NCBI GenBank assembly: GCA_027066725.1 | Contig: JAMONC010000258.1 | Span: 1-8,645, forward strand | Direction: 5' to 3' | Length of the DNA stretch: 8,645 nt | Origin: Desulfobacterales bacterium | GTDB taxonomy: Bacteria > Desulfobacterota > Dissulfuribacteria > Dissulfuribacterales > JAMONC01 | Shown: positions 5,601 through 8,645 of the stretch, in pieces | Position numbering within the stretch: the stretch's first letter is position 1 | How the letters are laid out: every line of letters starts with the position of its first letter | The notes under the pieces: generated by a model | The model's database searches: none | Told to the model about the DNA's origin: nothing | Seen by the model: only the letters and a program-made list of their open reading frames with translations | Made by a program: the position numbers and the translations under genes

Positions 5601-6729
5601 AAAATCTGCTGTAACATTAAAAGATGCTAAAGGTAACATCCTTTTGGATAAAGGAGATGAAATTACAGCAGAAAGACTCTCAGTAATACCATTTTATAAA
5701 TTAAGAGATTTAAGTCTTGAAGGTAAAAAGAAAATAGAACCTCAGGTTGAAGAAATACTTCGTTGGTACGATTCAGAAGTAGCTCGCATTAAAAAATATT
5801 TTGAGGAAAAGATTGAAAGACTTAAAAAAGGTGATGATCTGCCTCCTGGTGTAATAAAAATGGTTAAAGTTTATGTCGCCATGAAACGTAAGCTTGCAGT
5901 TGGTGATAAGATGGCAGGTCGTCATGGTAACAAAGGTGTTGTATCAAAAATTGTCCCAGTAGAAGATATGCCCTATTTTGAAGATGGTACCCCTGTAGAT
6001 ATTGTTCTTAATCCTTTAGGTGTTCCATCTCGTATGAATGTTGGACAGATATTAGAAGTACACTTAGGCTGGGCGGCTAAAAAATTAGGGGAGCAAATAG
6101 CAGAGCTTGCCAAACAATACCAGATGGAAAAGGTAAAAGAAAAGCTCTTAAAAATTTACTCTCCAGAAGAAATTGAAGAACTTCTAAAGGATAAAGACGA
6201 TGAAGCCCTTCGTCATTTTGCTTTAACGCTTGAACGAGGAATTCCGGTTGCTACACCAGTATTTGATGGAGTTGAAGAGGCAGAAATCAGAAAACTTCTT
6301 GTTGAAGCAGGACAATCAGAGCTTGGTACAGTTACCCTTTACGATGGGTATACTGGCGAGCCATTTTCTGAGCCTATTACTGTAGGTGTAATGTACATGC
6401 TCAAATTACACCACCTTGTTGATGATAAGATCCATGCCAGATCAACTGGACCATATTCTCTTGTTACTCAACAGCCTCTTGGAGGAAAGGCCCAGTTTGG
6501 TGGACAAAGGCTTGGAGAGATGGAAGTTTGGGCAATGGAGGCATATGGCGCAGCTTATTCATTACAGGAATTTTTAACTGTTAAGTCTGATGACGTTGTT
6601 GGCAGAACAAGAATGTATGAAAAGATAGTAAAAGGTAATAATTTCTTAGAGGCAGGGCTTCCTGAATCCTTTAACGTACTAGTAAAAGAGCTCCAGGGGC
6701 TTTGTCTGGATATTGAGCTTTTAGAATAA
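2644..6729 (+). CDS. rpoB: DNA-directed RNA polymerase subunit beta
   Basis: The beta subunit forms half of the RNA polymerase active-site cleft. The 1361-residue product is full length (1342 in Escherichia coli). The start gives KRIRKNFG followed by VPYLIALQKNSYEKFLQ, the usual N-terminus. The rifampicin-pocket cluster begins FGSSQLSQFMDQ at 510-521 and continues to about 539. The positions equivalent to E. coli Q513, D516, H526, R529, S531 and L533 are Q517, D520, H530, R533, S535 and L537, all wild type. ETPEGPNIGLI at 566-576 is intact. Active-site lysines are K1089 and K1097 in GDKMAGRHGNKG (1087-1098). A charged, helical, proteobacterial-type insertion occupies about 940-1070. The C-terminus (GRTRMYEKIVKG) is complete. 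RpoC follows after 86 bases. Regulation probably acts through the long leader upstream. No intein, frameshift or truncation is seen. Confidence 0.99.
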   Translation: MEQVKRIRKNFGRVKKIIEVPYLIALQKNSYEKFLQKDVAPESRTDTGMQAAFKSIFPISDFQGASHLEFVQYSVGEPKYSVEECLAKGVTYEAPVKIVVRLLSYEVDKESGVQSIRDIKEQEIYFGTIPLMTPTGTFVINGTERVIVSQLQRSPGVFFDHDKGKTHASGKLIYSARIIPVRGSWLDLEFDPKDILYVRIDRRRKFPVTILLKALGFDTEQLLSIFYHWDSYKIEGDLIYRKVKPETLLGQRASADILHPETGEVLAKKNRKISRALLRRLADAGLEWIPVDPSELEGKVIAKDIVDPETGEVIFPANSDIRETELKKLKEMSPIEIEVLFIDGVKYSSSMRDTLLLDKAQSQEEAILEIYRRMRPSSPLTIDVAEKFFESLFFNPDTYDLSEVGRYKMNSRLGLDCPLNVRTLRPEDILATVKELVKLKDEQGEVDDIDHLGNRRVRSVGELIENQYRIGLVRMERAIKERMTLQEIEALMPNDLVNPKPVSSVIKEFFGSSQLSQFMDQTNPLSEVTHKRRLSALGPGGLSRERAGFEVRDVHPTHYGRICPIETPEGPNIGLIVSLSTYARINQYGFIETPYRKVVNRKVTDKVEYLSASEEEGHTIVHATVELDEDGKIKEDMVAARRKGEFSIVPAEQVTYMDVAPNQMVSVSAGLIPFLENDDANRALMGSNMQRQAVPLLVTEAPLVGTGMEKVVARDSGVTIIAKRDGWIEDVDATRLVVGYDEDEEAGLPVEVEIYKLTKYQKSNQTTTLTHKPLVKPGQRIKKGQVLVDGPATDHGELALGKNVVVAFMPWRGYNFEDAIIVSERIVKEDIYTSIHIEEFEIEARDTKLGKEEITRDIPNVGDEALKNLDDSGIVRIGAEVKAGDILVGKVTPKGETQLSPEEKLLRAIFGEKAGDVKDTSLRVPPGIEGVVVDAKIFCRKGVEKDERAKEIEDLEIARILKDQEDEIAVMRRTAIKKLASVLVGKKSAVTLKDAKGNILLDKGDEITAERLSVIPFYKLRDLSLEGKKKIEPQVEEILRWYDSEVARIKKYFEEKIERLKKGDDLPPGVIKMVKVYVAMKRKLAVGDKMAGRHGNKGVVSKIVPVEDMPYFEDGTPVDIVLNPLGVPSRMNVGQILEVHLGWAAKKLGEQIAELAKQYQMEKVKEKLLKIYSPEEIEELLKDKDDEALRHFALTLERGIPVATPVFDGVEEAEIRKLLVEAGQSELGTVTLYDGYTGEPFSEPITVGVMYMLKLHHLVDDKIHARSTGPYSLVTQQPLGGKAQFGGQRLGEMEVWAMEAYGAAYSLQEFLTVKSDDVVGRTRMYEKIVKGNNFLEAGLPESFNVLVKELQGLCLDIELLE

Positions 6730-6802
6730 AAGGCTGCCGTTAAAACACAAAACAAAAAAATGGTTAGTTCAATTTCAGGCATAGTTAACCTACTAAGCTT
6801 AT

Positions 6803-6807
6803 AGGAG
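6803..6807 (+). promoter_or_regulatory. Shine-Dalgarno of rpoC
   Basis: AGGAG stands eight bases before the ATG at 6816 and fixes the start of RpoC. The 86-base rpoB-rpoC gap otherwise shows only an A-rich stretch and a weak GGTTA/TAACC pairing (6762-6766 with 6786-6790); I see no terminator or promoter, so rpoB and rpoC should be co-transcribed. Confidence 0.8.
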
Positions 6808-6815
6808 CAAAGAGT

Positions 6816-8645
6816 ATGGCAGTAGATGATCTTCTCAACTTTTTTACAAAGCCAAAAGATCCTTTAAACTTTAAGGCTGTAAGAATTTCTCTTGCCTCTC
6901 CAGAAAAGATATTAGAAAGATCATATGGAGAGGTTACACAGCCAGAAACTATAAACTACAGGACATTTAAACCAGAAAGAGATGGACTGTTCTGCGCAAA
7001 GATATTCGGGCCTATAAAGGATTATGAATGTCTTTGTGGTAAATATAAAAGAATGAAACACCGCGGAGTAATATGTGAAAAATGCGGTGTTGAAGTAACT
7101 CAATCTAAAGTTCGTCGTGAGCGAATGGCTCATATCTCATTGGCAGCTCCTGTTGCCCATATTTGGTTTTTAAAGAGCTTACCAAGTAAAATTGGCTGTC
7201 TTTTAGACCTAACACTAAAAGAACTTGAACGAGTTCTTTATTTTGAGTCATATATTGTTCTTTCTTCTCAGGTCCCTGATATAAAAGTTGGGGACTTGAT
7301 GAATGATGAGACATATAGACAAAGACTTGAAGAATTTGGAGATAAGTTTGAAGTAGGTATTGGTGCTGAAGCTATCCACAAACTCTTAAGCGAACTTGAT
7401 CTAGATAAGCTCTCAAAAGAGCTTCGTGATGAAATGATAAAAACAAGGAGCGAAGCCAAAAGGAAAAAACTTGGCAAAAGGCTCCGTGTAGTTGAAGCAT
7501 TTAGAGAATCTAAAAATAAACCTGAATGGATGATATTAAGTGTAATACCTGTTCTTCCACCAGATTTAAGACCTCTTGTACCTTTAGATGGAGGACGTTT
7601 TGCAACTTCTGATTTAAATGATCTATATCGTAGAGTTATAAATAGAAATAACAGGCTTAAAAAACTAAAAGAGTTAGATGCCCCTGATATCATAATTCGA
7701 AATGAAAAACGTATGCTCCAAGAGGCAGTAGATGTTTTATTTGATAATGGTAGAAGGGGACGAGTTGTTACTGGAGCAAACAAGCGCCCGCTTAAATCCC
7801 TTTCTGATATGCTTAAAGGGAAGCAGGGACGTTTTCGTCAAAACCTCTTAGGTAAAAGAGTAGATTACTCTGGACGTTCAGTTATTGTTGTGGGGCCAGA
7901 GCTAAGGCTTCATCAATGCGGACTCCCCAAAAGAATGGCTATAGAGCTATTTAAACCCTATATCTACAACAAACTTGAGGAAAAAGGACTTGTTACTACC
8001 ATAAAAAGTGCCAAAAAGATGGTAGAAAAAGAGGTCCCTGAAGTGTGGGATGCTCTAGATGAAGTTGTAAAAGAATACCCAATACTCTTAAACCGTGCTC
8101 CAACACTTCATAGACTTGGAATTCAAGCCTTTGAACCTGTACTTATAGAAGGCAAGGCTATTCAGCTCCACCCATTAGTATGTGTTGCTTACAACGCAGA
8201 CTTTGACGGTGACCAGATGGCAGTACACGTACCTCTTTCTGTAGAGGCACAAACAGAGGCACGTGTACTTATGATGTCTACTAATAATGTACTTTCTCCA
8301 GCACATGGCGGACCAATTATTGTTGCAACCCAAGATATTGTTCTTGGTATTTACTATATGACAAGAGAAAGACCTTTTGCTAAAGGTGAAGGCAAGGTCT
8401 TTATGTCTACAGAAGAGGTACGCTATGCTTGGGAAATAGGAGAGGTACATCTACAGGCTAAAATCAAAGCTAGAGTAAAAGGTAAATTATTTGATACTAC
8501 AGTAGGAAGAGTCCTTCTATCAGATATATTGCCAGATGAAGTTCCTTTTGAGGCAATTAATAAGCCCATGAGGAAAAAAGATTTGGCAAAATTAATTGAT
8601 ATGTCTTATAGACTTGCTGGTGCTAAAAAAACGGTCATCTTTGCA
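6816..8645 (+). CDS. rpoC: DNA-directed RNA polymerase subunit beta' (5' part, cut by the window edge)
   Basis: The beta' subunit supplies the catalytic magnesium site of RNA polymerase. From ATG 6816 the frame stays open for 610 codons to the window edge, a little under half of a normal beta' (about 1400 residues). The N-terminal zinc ribbon has cysteines at 72, 74, 87 and 90 (CLC...CEKC). The clamp region and coiled coil that binds sigma follow, with the conserved VIPVLPPDLRPLVPLDGGRFA and NEKRMLQEAVDVLFDNGRRG blocks. Next come the GKRVDYSGRSVI segment, NRAPTLHRLGIQAFEP starting at residue 426, and the catalytic NADFDGDQ at 460-467, with metal-binding aspartates D462, D464 and D466. The region between zinc ribbon and coiled coil is compact and resembles Desulfovibrionales. 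The trigger loop and C-terminus are outside the window. Nothing is missing in the visible part. Confidence 0.98.
   Translation, partial: MAVDDLLNFFTKPKDPLNFKAVRISLASPEKILERSYGEVTQPETINYRTFKPERDGLFCAKIFGPIKDYECLCGKYKRMKHRGVICEKCGVEVTQSKVRRERMAHISLAAPVAHIWFLKSLPSKIGCLLDLTLKELERVLYFESYIVLSSQVPDIKVGDLMNDETYRQRLEEFGDKFEVGIGAEAIHKLLSELDLDKLSKELRDEMIKTRSEAKRKKLGKRLRVVEAFRESKNKPEWMILSVIPVLPPDLRPLVPLDGGRFATSDLNDLYRRVINRNNRLKKLKELDAPDIIIRNEKRMLQEAVDVLFDNGRRGRVVTGANKRPLKSLSDMLKGKQGRFRQNLLGKRVDYSGRSVIVVGPELRLHQCGLPKRMAIELFKPYIYNKLEEKGLVTTIKSAKKMVEKEVPEVWDALDEVVKEYPILLNRAPTLHRLGIQAFEPVLIEGKAIQLHPLVCVAYNADFDGDQMAVHVPLSVEAQTEARVLMMSTNNVLSPAHGGPIIVATQDIVLGIYYMTRERPFAKGEGKVFMSTEEVRYAWEIGEVHLQAKIKARVKGKLFDTTVGRVLLSDILPDEVPFEAINKPMRKKDLAKLIDMSYRLAGAKKTVIFA

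Noticed and set aside
5148..5639. 163-codon open frame on the minus strand inside rpoB.
   Set aside because: It is antisense to highly conserved RpoB sequence, is serine-rich low-complexity as expected of a reverse-frame shadow, and resembles no family I know.
6760..6804. 14-codon ORF (ATG 6760, TAG 6802) ending on the rpoC Shine-Dalgarno, as a coupling peptide.
   Set aside because: No Shine-Dalgarno precedes it, only an A-rich stretch; a short frame of this size is expected by chance.
7268..7783. 171-codon open frame on the minus strand inside rpoC.
   Set aside because: It overlaps conserved RpoC coding sequence, is rich in serine, leucine and phenylalanine as antisense shadows are, and has no supporting context.
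1..8645. A hidden novel accessory system (defence, mobile element, CRISPR, toxin-antitoxin).
   Set aside because: Nearly all of the window is accounted for by six core genes; there are no spaced direct repeats, terminal inverted repeats, integrase or transposase motifs or atypical composition blocks.

Overview
The window is a core ribosomal-protein and RNA-polymerase cluster, all on the + strand, in the classic bacterial order rplK - rplA - rplJ - rplL - rpoB - rpoC. The last gene runs off the right edge. The first gene starts at base 10, so its leader and anything upstream (secE and nusG are usual there) lie outside. The DNA is AT-rich, with A/T-favouring codons. From memory of the families, the L7/L12 N-terminus (residues 14-34), the RpoB N-terminus and the short clamp region of RpoC look most like Desulfobacterota, in particular Desulfovibrionales. 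An AT-rich relative of that group is my best guess. This is inference from protein resemblance, not a computed placement.

Layout. 10-1163: L11 and L1, tightly spaced, with the L1 Shine-Dalgarno overlapping the L11 stop. 1164-1365: a 202-base gap that holds a terminator-like hairpin and then a well-formed L10-leader RNA with a three-way junction and a kink-turn-like internal loop, followed by repeated small hairpins just before the L10 ribosome-binding site. 1366-2333: L10 and L7/L12, separated by a small hairpin. 2334-2643: a 310-base gap that opens with a perfect 14-bp hairpin lacking a U-tract, then an AT-rich leader with several local helices and a possible promoter. 2644-6729: complete RpoB. 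6816-8645: the first 610 codons of RpoC, with zinc-finger cysteines and catalytic aspartates intact.

How it fits together. L11, L1, L10 and L7/L12 build the L1 arm and the GTPase-associated stalk of the 50S subunit. RpoB and RpoC form the catalytic core of RNA polymerase. The cell needs more L7/L12 than L10 and far fewer polymerase subunits than ribosomal proteins. The non-coding signals sit at the junctions where such adjustments would be made: rplA/rplJ, rplJ/rplL and rplL/rpoB.

I see no mobile element, CRISPR array, tRNA, rRNA, phage or defence gene, and no broken gene. The coding part is ordinary core genome. Anything new is most likely in the two structured leaders, above all the rpoB leader, whose proposed folds are hand-derived and unproven.
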